A program made the translations under genes and the position numbers. Positions 9,908-18,541 of a DNA stretch of 33,000 nucleotides are shown piece after piece. How positions within the stretch are numbered: the stretch's first letter is position 1; the number at the start of each line of letters is the position of its first letter. Below the pieces are notes generated by a model. That model had not been told where the DNA came from and did not search any database. It saw nothing but the letters and a program-made list of their open reading frames with translations. This stretch comes from Campylobacteraceae bacterium (GTDB lineage Bacteria > Campylobacterota > Campylobacteria > Campylobacterales > Campylobacteraceae): contig JAISXY010000029.1 of assembly GCA_031270285.1 (NCBI GenBank), forward strand, positions 1-33,000. The letters are read 5' to 3'.

Positions 9908-10264
9908 ATGACTGTTTTTACGAAAATCATAAAAGGCGAACTGCCGTCGGATAAAGTGTTGGAAAATGACCATTTTCTTGCTTTTCATGATATAAATCCC
10001 AAAGCGCCGATACATATACTTATAATCCCCAAAGAAGAGGTTAAAGATTTTCAAAGCGTAAGCGGAAGATTAATGTCAGAAATGACGCTTTTTATGCAGG
10101 AAGTTGCAAAACTTATGGGATTGGATAAAAGCGGATACAGGCTTGTTGTAAATAACGGTAAAGATAGCGGGCAAGAGGTAATGCATCTGCATTTTCATAT
10201 GATGGGAGGCTCAAAACTTATCTGGCCTCACTTAGCAGACACAGATACAAAAAACTTTTTTTAA
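9908..10264 (+). CDS. HIT family protein (histidine triad nucleotide-binding)
   Basis: This is a 118-aa cytoplasmic HIT protein of the HINT branch, purine nucleoside phosphoramidase-like enzymes that cleave AMP-lysine or AMP-amide type bonds. The C-terminal histidine triad HLHFHMMGG gives His93, His95 and His97. The N-terminal TIFxKIIxGE-like motif (VFTKIIKGELPSDKVLEND) and HILIIPKE are typical. ATG at 9908 follows AAAAGGAG closely. It is transcribed divergently from pheS, the same placement as a HIT gene in C. jejuni. The physiological substrate cannot be told from sequence. Confidence 0.93.
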   Translation: MTVFTKIIKGELPSDKVLENDHFLAFHDINPKAPIHILIIPKEEVKDFQSVSGRLMSEMTLFMQEVAKLMGLDKSGYRLVVNNGKDSGQEVMHLHFHMMGGSKLIWPHLADTDTKNFF

Positions 10265-10301
10265 TTCTTATACTCTGCGTTTAAAAAGCAGAGTATAAGA
10301 A
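10265..10301 (+). terminator. Perfect 14-bp hairpin after the HIT gene
   Basis: TTCTTATACTCTGC (10265-10278) and GCAGAGTATAAGAA (10288-10301) pair perfectly over 14 bp around a 9-nt A/T loop, starting at the HIT stop codon. It probably ends HIT transcription or stabilises its 3' end. No U-tract follows (CCTTGTGAT), so it is not a textbook intrinsic terminator. Confidence 0.6.
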
Positions 10302-10364
10302 CCTTGTGATATTTTTGTTATATCGTTCTTATATCATTCCTTTAAAATAGTAAAGGTATAAACA

Positions 10365-10991
10365 ATGAATAACATAATAAATAATATTGTAAAAATGGCT
10401 TCAATAATTACCGAAACAGCTTGGAGTATACTTGAAGGATTAAAAAAAAATGATATTATATTGCTTGAAAAGGCTGTAGAACATCTATCGGCTATAGATA
10501 TAAATGCAAATAAGATAGATAATGAGATAATCTCTCTGATACCAATTCTTTGTAAAAATAAGCATGCTGCGAGAGAGCTTATATCGTATATTAGAATTAT
10601 TAATGAATTTGCGCAAACCGCAGTTACTTTAAAATATTTTTGTAAATATATGTCGCTATGCATGTATGAGCGCTCTTTTATCGCTACAAAAGAGCCTGCT
10701 TCGCAACTTCTCCAATCTTCTATAGACGCTTTTATAATGTCGGCTGAACTTATGGAAAACAGAGATAATATAGAGGATATATTTCGTAAAATTAAAATTA
10801 AACGATTGACAATGGATGATCTGTATCTCAAAATAGAGAAAACCATCATAGGACTTGATACGAAATTAACGATTAACTGTACAAAGATTTTAAATGCGGT
10901 AGAAAAGCTTGACGATATATTTAAAAGCGCTATTACCGTAACAAAGATTATATTACTTATACGAGACGGCGGAAAACTTAGAATATATTAA
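10365..10991 (+). CDS. PhoU-like helical protein (degenerate)
   Basis: The 208-aa, all-helical protein has no signal peptide or membrane segment. Its pattern resembles PhoU, the cytoplasmic regulator of Pst phosphate uptake. The stretch NKIDNEIISLIPILCKNKHA followed by ARELISYIRIINEFAQTA parallels the PhoU repeat in which a conserved helix pair ends in an ERIGD-type metal motif. A second such region is KILNAVEKLDDIFKSAI near 168-184. Both metal motifs are degenerate (NEFAQ, LDDIF). ATG at 10365 follows TAAAGG. It is monocistronic between a hairpin and convergent metK. No phoU lies in the pst cluster 9 kb away, so it might serve Pst, but that is inference. The family assignment is by eye. Confidence 0.5.
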   Translation: MNNIINNIVKMASIITETAWSILEGLKKNDIILLEKAVEHLSAIDINANKIDNEIISLIPILCKNKHAARELISYIRIINEFAQTAVTLKYFCKYMSLCMYERSFIATKEPASQLLQSSIDAFIMSAELMENRDNIEDIFRKIKIKRLTMDDLYLKIEKTIIGLDTKLTINCTKILNAVEKLDDIFKSAITVTKIILLIRDGGKLRIY

Positions 10992-10998
10992 TTATTAA

Positions 10999-11014
10999 AG
11001 AGGATCGCTCCTCT
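10999..11014 (-). terminator. Terminator between metK and the PhoU-like gene
   Basis: AGAGGA, 4-nt loop, TCCTCT lies between two convergent genes. Read on the minus strand after metK, the hairpin is followed by TTTAATAATT, a weak U-rich tail; read on the plus strand it is followed by CTAATAAAATT. It could serve both directions. The stem is short, so confidence is moderate. Confidence 0.45.
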
Positions 11015-11023
11015 CTAATAAAA

Positions 11024-12232
11024 TTATCTTAATAATTCCTTAAATAACTCAATAGCATCCAGTCTCTCCCATGGATAATCATCTTGCCCTACTTGTCCTC
11101 GCGCAGCAACATCAGCGTAAAGAAAAGTCTCTTTGCTTGGTTTATCAAGCGAAAATTGTTTCGTTATCCATTTTGGCGTTAGAGGAAAACTTTTCAAAAC
11201 AAAATCGGACAAAATATCATCATTTATGCGCTGATCAAATGTGCCCATTGTATCTACGCACACAGATATGGGATGCGCTACGCCTATTGCGTATGAAATT
11301 TGCACTATGCATTTGGCAGCTAAACCCGACGCTACAATATTTTTGGCTATCCATCTGGCTGCGTAAAGTCCGCTTCTGTCAACTTTTGTATAATCCTTGC
11401 TTGATTGTGCGCCGCCGCCGATTGGAGAATATCCGCCAAAACTATCTACAATGAGTTTTCGTCCCGTAAGTCCTGAGTCATGAAGCGAACTGTGATTAAC
11501 ATATCTGCCTGTCGGATTGATATGTATAATAGTCTCTTTTTTCTGCGGATCATAAAGATCTTTTGGCAGTCCCGCATTATCTACTATTTTTTTAATAAGT
11601 TCGCGCACTTTGACTATCGGCATATTCTCTACGCTTGGCGCTGAAACTATTATCGTATGAATGCGTTCTGGTTTACCGTCCTCAAAATTACTCTTATGTC
11701 CATAATCTACAGTAACTTGCGTTTTAATATCTACACCGAGTTCGTTTTTATGAGAAAGCGCATATTTATAGACTTTATCGCATATAATTCTTGCATATGT
11801 CAAGGCTGCGGGCATAAAAGTTTTTGTTTCATTTGAAGCGAAACCGAACATGATTCCTTGATCTCCCGCTCCTATTTCGCCATCTTCCTGATCAACGCCT
11901 TGATTTATATCGGGCGATTGTTGATTTAGTAAGACTTGAACCTTAACGTCATCAGGGTGAAGACGCTGCTCTTTTGTGAACGCATCTTTACCGTCATAAC
12001 CTATTTTCTTGAGAGCCTCTTTGGCTATTGTTTCATAATCGCTTTTGCTAAATTGTGCTTTTGTATTCACTTCTCCGCCAATAATTACATGCTTACCCGC
12101 TACAAAAACTTCGCTTGCAACTCTGCCGTTCGGATCGGCTTGCAAAATTTTATCAACGATTGAGTCTGCTATAATATCCGCACATTTGTCGGGGTGTCCC
12201 GGACTTACAACTTCCGAAGTAAAAAGATACAT
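11024..12232 (-). CDS. metK: S-adenosylmethionine synthase
   Basis: MetK makes S-adenosylmethionine from methionine and ATP. The motifs are clear: SEVVSPGHPDKCAD at the N-terminus, GAGDQGIMFG in the core and the P-loop-like GGGAQSSKDYTKVDRSG. Here QSS replaces the more usual FSG. The ORF track begins at ATG 12241, but AAGGAG abuts that codon with no spacer. The second ATG (12232, MYLFTSE) has GGAG 9 nt upstream and is the better start, giving 402 aa. It follows aat after about 66 nt and has a possible promoter of its own. It converges on the PhoU-like gene. Confidence 0.96.
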   Translation of the reverse strand: MYLFTSEVVSPGHPDKCADIIADSIVDKILQADPNGRVASEVFVAGKHVIIGGEVNTKAQFSKSDYETIAKEALKKIGYDGKDAFTKEQRLHPDDVKVQVLLNQQSPDINQGVDQEDGEIGAGDQGIMFGFASNETKTFMPAALTYARIICDKVYKYALSHKNELGVDIKTQVTVDYGHKSNFEDGKPERIHTIIVSAPSVENMPIVKVRELIKKIVDNAGLPKDLYDPQKKETIIHINPTGRYVNHSSLHDSGLTGRKLIVDSFGGYSPIGGGAQSSKDYTKVDRSGLYAARWIAKNIVASGLAAKCIVQISYAIGVAHPISVCVDTMGTFDQRINDDILSDFVLKSFPLTPKWITKQFSLDKPSKETFLYADVAARGQVGQDDYPWERLDAIELFKELLR

Positions 12233-12261
12233 TTTATCCATCTCCTTTTTCTAAAACTTGT

Positions 12262-12267
12262 ATTGTA
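12262..12267 (-). promoter_or_regulatory. Putative -10 of metK
   Basis: TACAAT on the minus strand (context TGGTACAATACAAG) lies in the aat-metK gap, about 30 nt before the preferred metK start. It would allow metK to be expressed independently of the uvrA-polA-aat operon. No SAM riboswitch-like structure fits in the short gap. Confidence 0.4.
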
Positions 12268-12298
12268 CCATAAAAATTACTGACAAAAAAGAGTTATT

Positions 12299-12949
12299 TT
12301 ATAATAATGGGCTTTTATCTCCCAAAAAATTGAGAAGGCGTAAAAATTTATCTCTTGAAATTTCTACTGCTCCAAGTGAAGATAGATGGGGATTTATGAT
12401 TTGACAATCTATAAGTCCGCCTTTTTTTGAGGCTGTTTGACACAATTCGTAGAGTGCGGATTTTGAAGCGTCTTTTTTTAGAGCAAACATGGACTCGCCG
12501 CAAAATACTTTTCCGACACATACGCCGTACAATCCTCCGACAAGTTCTTCATGTTCATCATAACTTTCCACAGAATGCGCAACTCCAAGTTCATGCAGTC
12601 TGCAATACGATTCTATTATTTCGTCGTTTATCCATGTAGTGTTTTTGCGGGTTTTGGCGCACATAGTGATAACTTTTGAAAAATTTGTATCAACTTCTAT
12701 CTTATATTTTTTTAAACTGTATCTTAAAGAGCGCGTAAGCCGAAATTTATCGGGATATATAACCGCTCTCGGATTCGGCGAAAACCAAAGCAGAGAAAAA
12801 TTAGAGTGAGGCCATGGAAAAATGCCGTTTTTGTACGCTGCGATAAGCCGTTCGCTGCTTAAGTCTCCGCCAAATGCCAGCAGTCCGTTTTTATCGGCTT
12901 CATTTGGATTTGGAAAAGCGATGTTATTTTTATTAAGTTCGTAAATCAT
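12299..12949 (-). CDS. aat: Leucyl/phenylalanyl-tRNA-protein transferase
   Basis: Aat transfers Leu or Phe from aminoacyl-tRNA to proteins with N-terminal Arg or Lys, marking them for ClpS/ClpAP degradation (the bacterial N-end rule). The 216-aa protein carries the family hallmark NGIFPWP followed by LLWFSPNPRAV near the N-terminus, then TWINDEI, HSVESY, GGLYGV and FCGESMFA, all typical of the GNAT-like core. ATG at 12949 is only 4 nt after the polA stop. No well-spaced ribosome site is visible, so translation probably depends on coupling to polA. Confidence 0.94.
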   Translation of the reverse strand: MIYELNKNNIAFPNPNEADKNGLLAFGGDLSSERLIAAYKNGIFPWPHSNFSLLWFSPNPRAVIYPDKFRLTRSLRYSLKKYKIEVDTNFSKVITMCAKTRKNTTWINDEIIESYCRLHELGVAHSVESYDEHEELVGGLYGVCVGKVFCGESMFALKKDASKSALYELCQTASKKGGLIDCQIINPHLSSLGAVEISRDKFLRLLNFLGDKSPLL

Positions 12950-12953
12950 AAAC

Positions 12954-15596
12954 TTATTTCAATTCGCTCCAGTTGCTACCGATACTTATGGTGGTTTTTA
13001 ACGGCACATTCAGTACATAAATGTTTTCCATGATTGTGCCTGCTTTTTTGGCAAACTCCAACGCTTCAGACTCTTTTACTTCAAAAATAAGTTCGTCATG
13101 TATCTGCAGAAGAAGTTTTGCATTTTCATTTAAAACGGCGTCATGTATTTTTAGCATGGCAAGCTTTATCAAATCTGCCGCACTGCCTTGAAATACGGCA
13201 TTTACTGCTTCTCTGCTGTAATTTGCTGCCATAAAAGGCGTAGCTGAAGCAAAATCAAAATTGCGCCTGCGCCCTAAAAGCGTCTGTATAAAACCGTTTT
13301 TTCTAGCAAAATCCTCTATGGATGCAATATAACTTTTTACAGTCGGAAAGGAGGCAAAATAACTCTCTATATAACTTTTGGCTTGTGCTTGCGATACATC
13401 TATCGCCGCAGCAAGTTTTCTTGCGCCCATGCCGTACAGCAGTCCGAAATTAATACTCTTTGCTACATTTCTCATCTCTTTTGCTTTTGCGCCAAAAAGT
13501 TTTGCGGCTGTCTCCAAATGTATATCTTTATCATCTAAAAATGCCTTTACAAGCGCACTGTCCAGACTAAAATGCGCTAAAAGCCGCAGCTCTATCTGCG
13601 AATAGTCTATGCCGACTAATTTATAACCCTCTTTGGCTATAAAAGCGGTTCTTACTCCTTTTCCAAACTCCGTGCGTACCGGTATATTTTGCAGATTCGG
13701 ATCTCTTGAACTAAGTCGTCCCGTAGAAGTGCCCGTTTGTAAAAAGCTTGTGTGAACCCGCGAATCTTTATCGTTCAATCCAATTTTTAAAAGCGGCTCT
13801 ATATATGTGGATTTTAATTTATAAACCTCTCTGTATTCCAATAATTTCGGTATAACCGCATGTTCATGAAGCAACTCATTTAGCACATCTTCGTCTGTAC
13901 TATAGCCTGTTTTTGTCTTTTTTGACGAAGCAAGTCCCAAATGCTCAAACAAAACTGCACCCATCTGCTGTGTGGAATTGATATTGAACTCTTTATTGCT
14001 TAAAGCGTAAATTTCGCGCGTAAGCGTATTAATGGCGTTTCCGCTCTTTTCAAGCAACTCTTTTAAGTAAGCCGTATCTACTTTGATACCCTCATTTTCC
14101 ATAAATCTCAAAACCGTTATAAACGGAAACTCTATACCGCTTGCAAGCTCCAAAAGTTTAGGTTCCAAAAGCTCTTTTAATTTATGATAAAACTTTAGCG
14201 TTATCCATGCATCTTCTGCAGAATATTTGCATGCATCGCTAAGTTCCACATTTGCAAATGTCGCATTTTTAGGTACAACATCAGAAAATTTTATCGTGTT
14301 ATAACCAAACAGCCGTTTTGCAAGCGAATCCATTCCAACGCTTGACTCCGAATCTAAAAGCCATGCCATTATCATTGTGTCGGCATGAATTTTAATATCT
14401 TTAAAGCCAAAATTAAACTCTACAACATTTAAGTCAAATTTTATATTTTGCCCGATAATTTTATGTGTAAAAAGTTTTTTTAACGCCTCTTTTGCAATAT
14501 CTTTTTTTATCTGTTCGCCTACGCCAAGATAGTAATGCGCAATCGGCACATAATATGCTTTTGCATCATCAAAGCAGAATGAAAAACCTACAATAGCAGC
14601 GTTTCTTGAATTAAGCGAATCCGTTTCGGTATCAAATGCGACAAGAGTTTCTTTGGGAATAGAATCTATAACGTCAAAAAGTTTTGCCTGCGTATCCAAT
14701 AAAACCGCCTCAAAACTCATCTTTTCATCTATCTTTTTAGGTGCGGCGCCTAAACGGTTTACGATAGAGTACATATCGTTGTCCAGCAACTCCTTTTTGA
14801 TTGCTAAAAGCGGTTGAGACGATGGAAGTTTAAACTTTTCAAGTTTCTCATGAACGCTCAAAGAGTCGCAAAGCGCCGTAAGCTCTAAACTCATAAATGC
14901 ACTCTGTCTGCCTGATTCCAAAAGGGCTTTTGTGCGTTCATTCGGCACTTTGTCTAAATTTTCGTATATACTTTTTAAATCGCCAAATTCGTCCAAAAGC
15001 CTTTTTGCGCCGACTGCTCCAATACCTTTAACGCCGGGGATATTATCGGCGCTGTCGCCTGTCAGCGATAAAAAATCTCTTATTTTTGACGGCGGAAGTC
15101 CGAATTTTAAAAAACATCCGTTTTCATCTATCTCCACTTTTTTGACGGGTTCGTAAATAACAACTTTATTATCCTCTATAAGCTGATATAAATCTTTATC
15201 ATGTGTAACGATACGGACTTTTAAATCGTTTGTTTTGGCAAATTTTACCATAGAAGCTATGACATCGTCCGCTTCGTAACCATCTTCAAGATACTGTGCA
15301 AAACCCATTTTTTTTATCCACTCTATCGCTATGGGAAGCTGCGCTTTTAAATCAGATGGCGGCTCAATCCTGTTAGCTTTATAATTCGGATCTATATCAT
15401 GACGGAATGTTTTACCCTTGCTGTCTAACGCAAAAAGCAGATAGTCTGTCGGATAATCCCGCAAAGATGTCTGGATAAAATTGGCAAAACCTGTCAAAAG
15501 ACCGGTCGGTTCGCCTTTGGAGTTACGAAGATTAGGCAGCGCATAATAACTTCTAAAAAAAAATCCAAAAGTATCTATTATTGTTATAGTTTTCAT
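12954..15596 (-). CDS. polA: DNA polymerase I
   Basis: PolA fills gaps after excision repair and removes RNA primers. The 880-aa protein contains all three domains. A 5' nuclease occupies about 1-270 (YEADDVIA, THDKDLYQL, TGDSADNIPGVKGIG). A 3'-5' exonuclease spans about 300-470 with intact motifs: FDTETDSL (Exo I), GQNIKFD (Exo II) and YSAEDAW (Exo III). The polymerase has motif A DYSQIELR, motif B KSINFGLLYG and motif C QIHDELIFE. Proofreading therefore looks active. The start ATG overlaps the uvrA stop by 4 nt (ATGA), linking damage recognition and repair synthesis in one transcript. aat follows directly. Confidence 0.97.
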   Translation of the reverse strand: MKTITIIDTFGFFFRSYYALPNLRNSKGEPTGLLTGFANFIQTSLRDYPTDYLLFALDSKGKTFRHDIDPNYKANRIEPPSDLKAQLPIAIEWIKKMGFAQYLEDGYEADDVIASMVKFAKTNDLKVRIVTHDKDLYQLIEDNKVVIYEPVKKVEIDENGCFLKFGLPPSKIRDFLSLTGDSADNIPGVKGIGAVGAKRLLDEFGDLKSIYENLDKVPNERTKALLESGRQSAFMSLELTALCDSLSVHEKLEKFKLPSSQPLLAIKKELLDNDMYSIVNRLGAAPKKIDEKMSFEAVLLDTQAKLFDVIDSIPKETLVAFDTETDSLNSRNAAIVGFSFCFDDAKAYYVPIAHYYLGVGEQIKKDIAKEALKKLFTHKIIGQNIKFDLNVVEFNFGFKDIKIHADTMIMAWLLDSESSVGMDSLAKRLFGYNTIKFSDVVPKNATFANVELSDACKYSAEDAWITLKFYHKLKELLEPKLLELASGIEFPFITVLRFMENEGIKVDTAYLKELLEKSGNAINTLTREIYALSNKEFNINSTQQMGAVLFEHLGLASSKKTKTGYSTDEDVLNELLHEHAVIPKLLEYREVYKLKSTYIEPLLKIGLNDKDSRVHTSFLQTGTSTGRLSSRDPNLQNIPVRTEFGKGVRTAFIAKEGYKLVGIDYSQIELRLLAHFSLDSALVKAFLDDKDIHLETAAKLFGAKAKEMRNVAKSINFGLLYGMGARKLAAAIDVSQAQAKSYIESYFASFPTVKSYIASIEDFARKNGFIQTLLGRRRNFDFASATPFMAANYSREAVNAVFQGSAADLIKLAMLKIHDAVLNENAKLLLQIHDELIFEVKESEALEFAKKAGTIMENIYVLNVPLKTTISIGSNWSELK

Positions 15597-18418
15597 GTAT
15601 CTCCTAATAGTGCAAATTCGTAAGATAAAAATTCGCCCGTGTAAGAGCCTGTTTTTTTATAGTTTTCAGCCATTTTTAAAGGCGGCGCACTATCTACGAC
15701 TTTACCGCCCTTATCGCCTCCTTCAGGACCCATATCTATTACGAAATCGGCATTTTTTATAATATCCATATTGTGTTCAATGACTATTATCGTATTGCCA
15801 AGAGAAACCAAATGGTGCAAAACCTGCGTCAGTCTGTCCACATCGGCAAAATGAAGCCCTGTCGTCGGTTCGTCCAAAATATAAAGCGTGCTTCCCGTAT
15901 CTTTGCGGCTTAACTCTTTTGAGAGTTTTATCCTTTGCGCTTCGCCGCCGCTTAGCGTAGTAGCATTTTGTCCCAGCGTAATATATCCCAGACCAACATC
16001 TTGCAGCGTTTTTAGTATTTGATGGATTTTCGGTATAGCGGCAAAAAAAGTGATAGCTTCATCTACGCTCATGTTCAATACATCGGATATTGATTTACTT
16101 TTGTATTTTATCTCCAAAGTTTGGGCATTATAGCGTTTTCCGCCGCATGTATCGCATTTGACCATAATATCGGGCAAAAAGTGCATCTCTATTTTTATCT
16201 CGCCGTCTCCCTGGCACTTTTCACATCTGCCGCCTTTCACATTAAACGAAAAACGTCCTGCTTTGTAGCCTCTGATTTTTGCCTCTTTGGTTTTAACAAA
16301 AAGCGCCCTTATCTCATCCATGAGTCCCGTATATGTTGCGGGATTGCTTCTGGGCGTCCTTCCTATCGGGCTTTGATCAAGATAGATAACTTTGTCAAGC
16401 TGCTCCAATCCCTCGCACTCTACTCCCGAAACTTTCTTAATCTTTTTCGCTCTGTTTAAAATCCCTTTTGCAACAGGCAGCAGAGTTTGGAGTATTAAAG
16501 AGCTTTTGCCGCTGCCACTTACGCCCGTAACTGCCACTAAATTTTGAAGAGGAATTTTAACGTCCAATTTATGAATATTATTAATATTTACATTTTTAAT
16601 CTCAAGCCATTTTTTCTGTTCTCTATTTTGTCGGTAATCTATCGTTTTTTTACCTGTCAAGTACATGGCTGTTTGCGTGTTACTTTTTTCAAGCTCGGCT
16701 AATGTGCCGGCAAATACTACTTCTCCGCCGAATTTTCCGGCAGCAGGACCAATATCTACAATAAAATCCGCACTTTTAATCGTCTCTTTGTCATGTTCAA
16801 CAACAATAAGAGTGTTTCCCTTTTCCTGTAAAGCTTTCAAAGTTTTTATAAGTTTTAGCGTATCTTTTTCATGTAGTCCGATACTCGGTTCGTCAAGCAC
16901 ATACATGACGCCTGTAAGTCCGCTTCCGATTTGCGAGGCTATTCTTATCCTTTGCGCTTCGCCGCCGCTTATGGTTCTGGAATCTCTGCCAAGAGTAAGA
17001 TAGCCCAGCCCCACATCATACAAAAACCGCAGCCTTTCATTTATCTCTTTTATGATAGGCGCCGCTATTGTTTTTTCCTGCTCTTTAAAGTATTTAAAAT
17101 TGTTTTGGTTAGAGAAAAATTCAGCCGTTTTTTCTATCGGCATGACAAGTATATCAGCAATACCTTTACCTGCTACTTTGACGGCAAGCGATTCAGGTTT
17201 GAGTCTGAAACCTCCGCATTTATCGCACACCTTTTCACTCATGTATTCGCCGAATCCCTGTTCGTCTTTTATAATATCATACGCTATTTTGATAACGCCG
17301 TCAAATATTTTACTTATTTTGTGATGCTTCCAGTAAAAAGAGATTGCCTCTGTGCGTCCATGCAAAACGGCTTTTTTTTCATACTCTTTAAGATCTCTGA
17401 ACGGTATGGAAATATTTATCTTTTCACTTTCGCAAAAAGCTGTCAAAAATTTATAATAAAAGCTTTTATTAAAACCGTAAAACAGCCGAACGGCTCCATT
17501 TTCAATACTCAAATCCTCATCTATAATCTTGCCCGTATCCAAAGTGTATCGTATGCCGAGTCCGTCGCACGCTTCACATGCGCCGTTTGGCGAATTAAAT
17601 GAAAATGAGAGCGGTTCAAGCGGATTAAAACTTATTTTACAATTAAAGCAAGCTAAATGTTCGCTAAAGTGTATATTCTCTTTTTCGTATCCTATCTCTT
17701 TGGCATTAAGTATCTCTACTTCAACCTCTTCATAACTCTCTTCAAGCGCTTTTTCAACGCTTATGGCTATTCTTTCCTTGTTTTCTTCATTCATTATCGT
17801 ACGGTCTATAATAACTTTTATCGTATGTTTTTTAGTCTTTGAAAGTTCTATCTCTTCATCAAGTCTAACCATAACGCCGTCTATCATGGCTCTTACATAT
17901 CCTTTTAAACGCAAAGACTCTATCAAATCCGCAAAAGTACCTTTTTTTTCGCGTATAAGCGGAGCTGTTATAACAAGTTTTGCATTATCCGGAAGCTTTA
18001 AAATCTGCTCTATAATATCCGAAGCGGACATTTTTGAGATAGGCTTTTTGCATAAATGACAGTGCTGTATGCCAACTCTTGCATAAAGAAGTCTTAAATA
18101 ATCATATATCTCCGTAATAGTTCCCACCGTTGAACGCGGGTTTTTACTTGTGCTTTTTTGGTCTATGGCTATTGCGGGAGTAAGTCCTTCTATTTTATCA
18201 ACATCCGGTTTGGCGACTTTATCTAAAAATAGTCTTGCATATGAAGAGAGAGATTCTATATAGCGCCTCTGTCCTTCCGCATACAAGGTATCAAAAGCGA
18301 GCGTACTCTTGCCGCTGCCTGAAATACCCGTAAAAACAATCAGTCTGTTTTTGGGGATATTTAAATTGATAGACTTTAAGTTGTTCTCTTTTGCCCCATA
18401 TATTTTTATGCTGTCCAC
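15593..18418 (-). CDS. uvrA: Excinuclease ABC subunit A
   Basis: UvrA is the dimeric ABC ATPase that finds bulky DNA lesions and loads UvrB. The 941-aa length is standard. The first ATPase has Walker A GISGSGKST (about 31-39) and signature SGGEAQRIR with VLDEPSIGL. The second has GVSGSGKSS, LSGGEAQRIK and ILDEPTTGLH. Zinc modules appear as CHLCKK, the CFNC...CEAC pair and CEKCQGDGE...CDTCGGKRY. The start is GTG at 18418 with AAGGA 6 nt upstream. A TATACT box lies further up. It leads the operon uvrA-polA-aat. Confidence 0.97.
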   Translation of the reverse strand: MDSIKIYGAKENNLKSINLNIPKNRLIVFTGISGSGKSTLAFDTLYAEGQRRYIESLSSYARLFLDKVAKPDVDKIEGLTPAIAIDQKSTSKNPRSTVGTITEIYDYLRLLYARVGIQHCHLCKKPISKMSASDIIEQILKLPDNAKLVITAPLIREKKGTFADLIESLRLKGYVRAMIDGVMVRLDEEIELSKTKKHTIKVIIDRTIMNEENKERIAISVEKALEESYEEVEVEILNAKEIGYEKENIHFSEHLACFNCKISFNPLEPLSFSFNSPNGACEACDGLGIRYTLDTGKIIDEDLSIENGAVRLFYGFNKSFYYKFLTAFCESEKINISIPFRDLKEYEKKAVLHGRTEAISFYWKHHKISKIFDGVIKIAYDIIKDEQGFGEYMSEKVCDKCGGFRLKPESLAVKVAGKGIADILVMPIEKTAEFFSNQNNFKYFKEQEKTIAAPIIKEINERLRFLYDVGLGYLTLGRDSRTISGGEAQRIRIASQIGSGLTGVMYVLDEPSIGLHEKDTLKLIKTLKALQEKGNTLIVVEHDKETIKSADFIVDIGPAAGKFGGEVVFAGTLAELEKSNTQTAMYLTGKKTIDYRQNREQKKWLEIKNVNINNIHKLDVKIPLQNLVAVTGVSGSGKSSLILQTLLPVAKGILNRAKKIKKVSGVECEGLEQLDKVIYLDQSPIGRTPRSNPATYTGLMDEIRALFVKTKEAKIRGYKAGRFSFNVKGGRCEKCQGDGEIKIEMHFLPDIMVKCDTCGGKRYNAQTLEIKYKSKSISDVLNMSVDEAITFFAAIPKIHQILKTLQDVGLGYITLGQNATTLSGGEAQRIKLSKELSRKDTGSTLYILDEPTTGLHFADVDRLTQVLHHLVSLGNTIIVIEHNMDIIKNADFVIDMGPEGGDKGGKVVDSAPPLKMAENYKKTGSYTGEFLSYEFALLGDT

Positions 18419-18432
18419 GCTTGTCCTTAAAT

Positions 18433-18460
18433 AGTATAATGAAACTTATTATTGTATAAT
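18433..18460. promoter_or_regulatory. Divergent promoters for uvrA and the membrane-anchored protein
   Basis: On the minus strand TATACT (18438-18433) lies about 15 nt before the uvrA GTG, close enough that a nearly leaderless mRNA or a further-upstream box is possible. On the plus strand TATAAT at 18455-18460 would start the transcript of the 18542 gene with a leader of about 75 nt. I see no LexA-type palindrome between them. Confidence 0.35.
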
Positions 18461-18541
18461 AGAGGCTCTTAATGTATGATATATTGCAAGTAAAGAAAAA
18501 TTATTATAGACTTGTATGTTTATTTTAATAAGGAATAAAAA

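Noticed and set aside
12233-12241. First ATG of metK in the ORF track
   Set aside because: AAGGAG directly abuts it, leaving no spacer; the ATG three codons later is spaced correctly.
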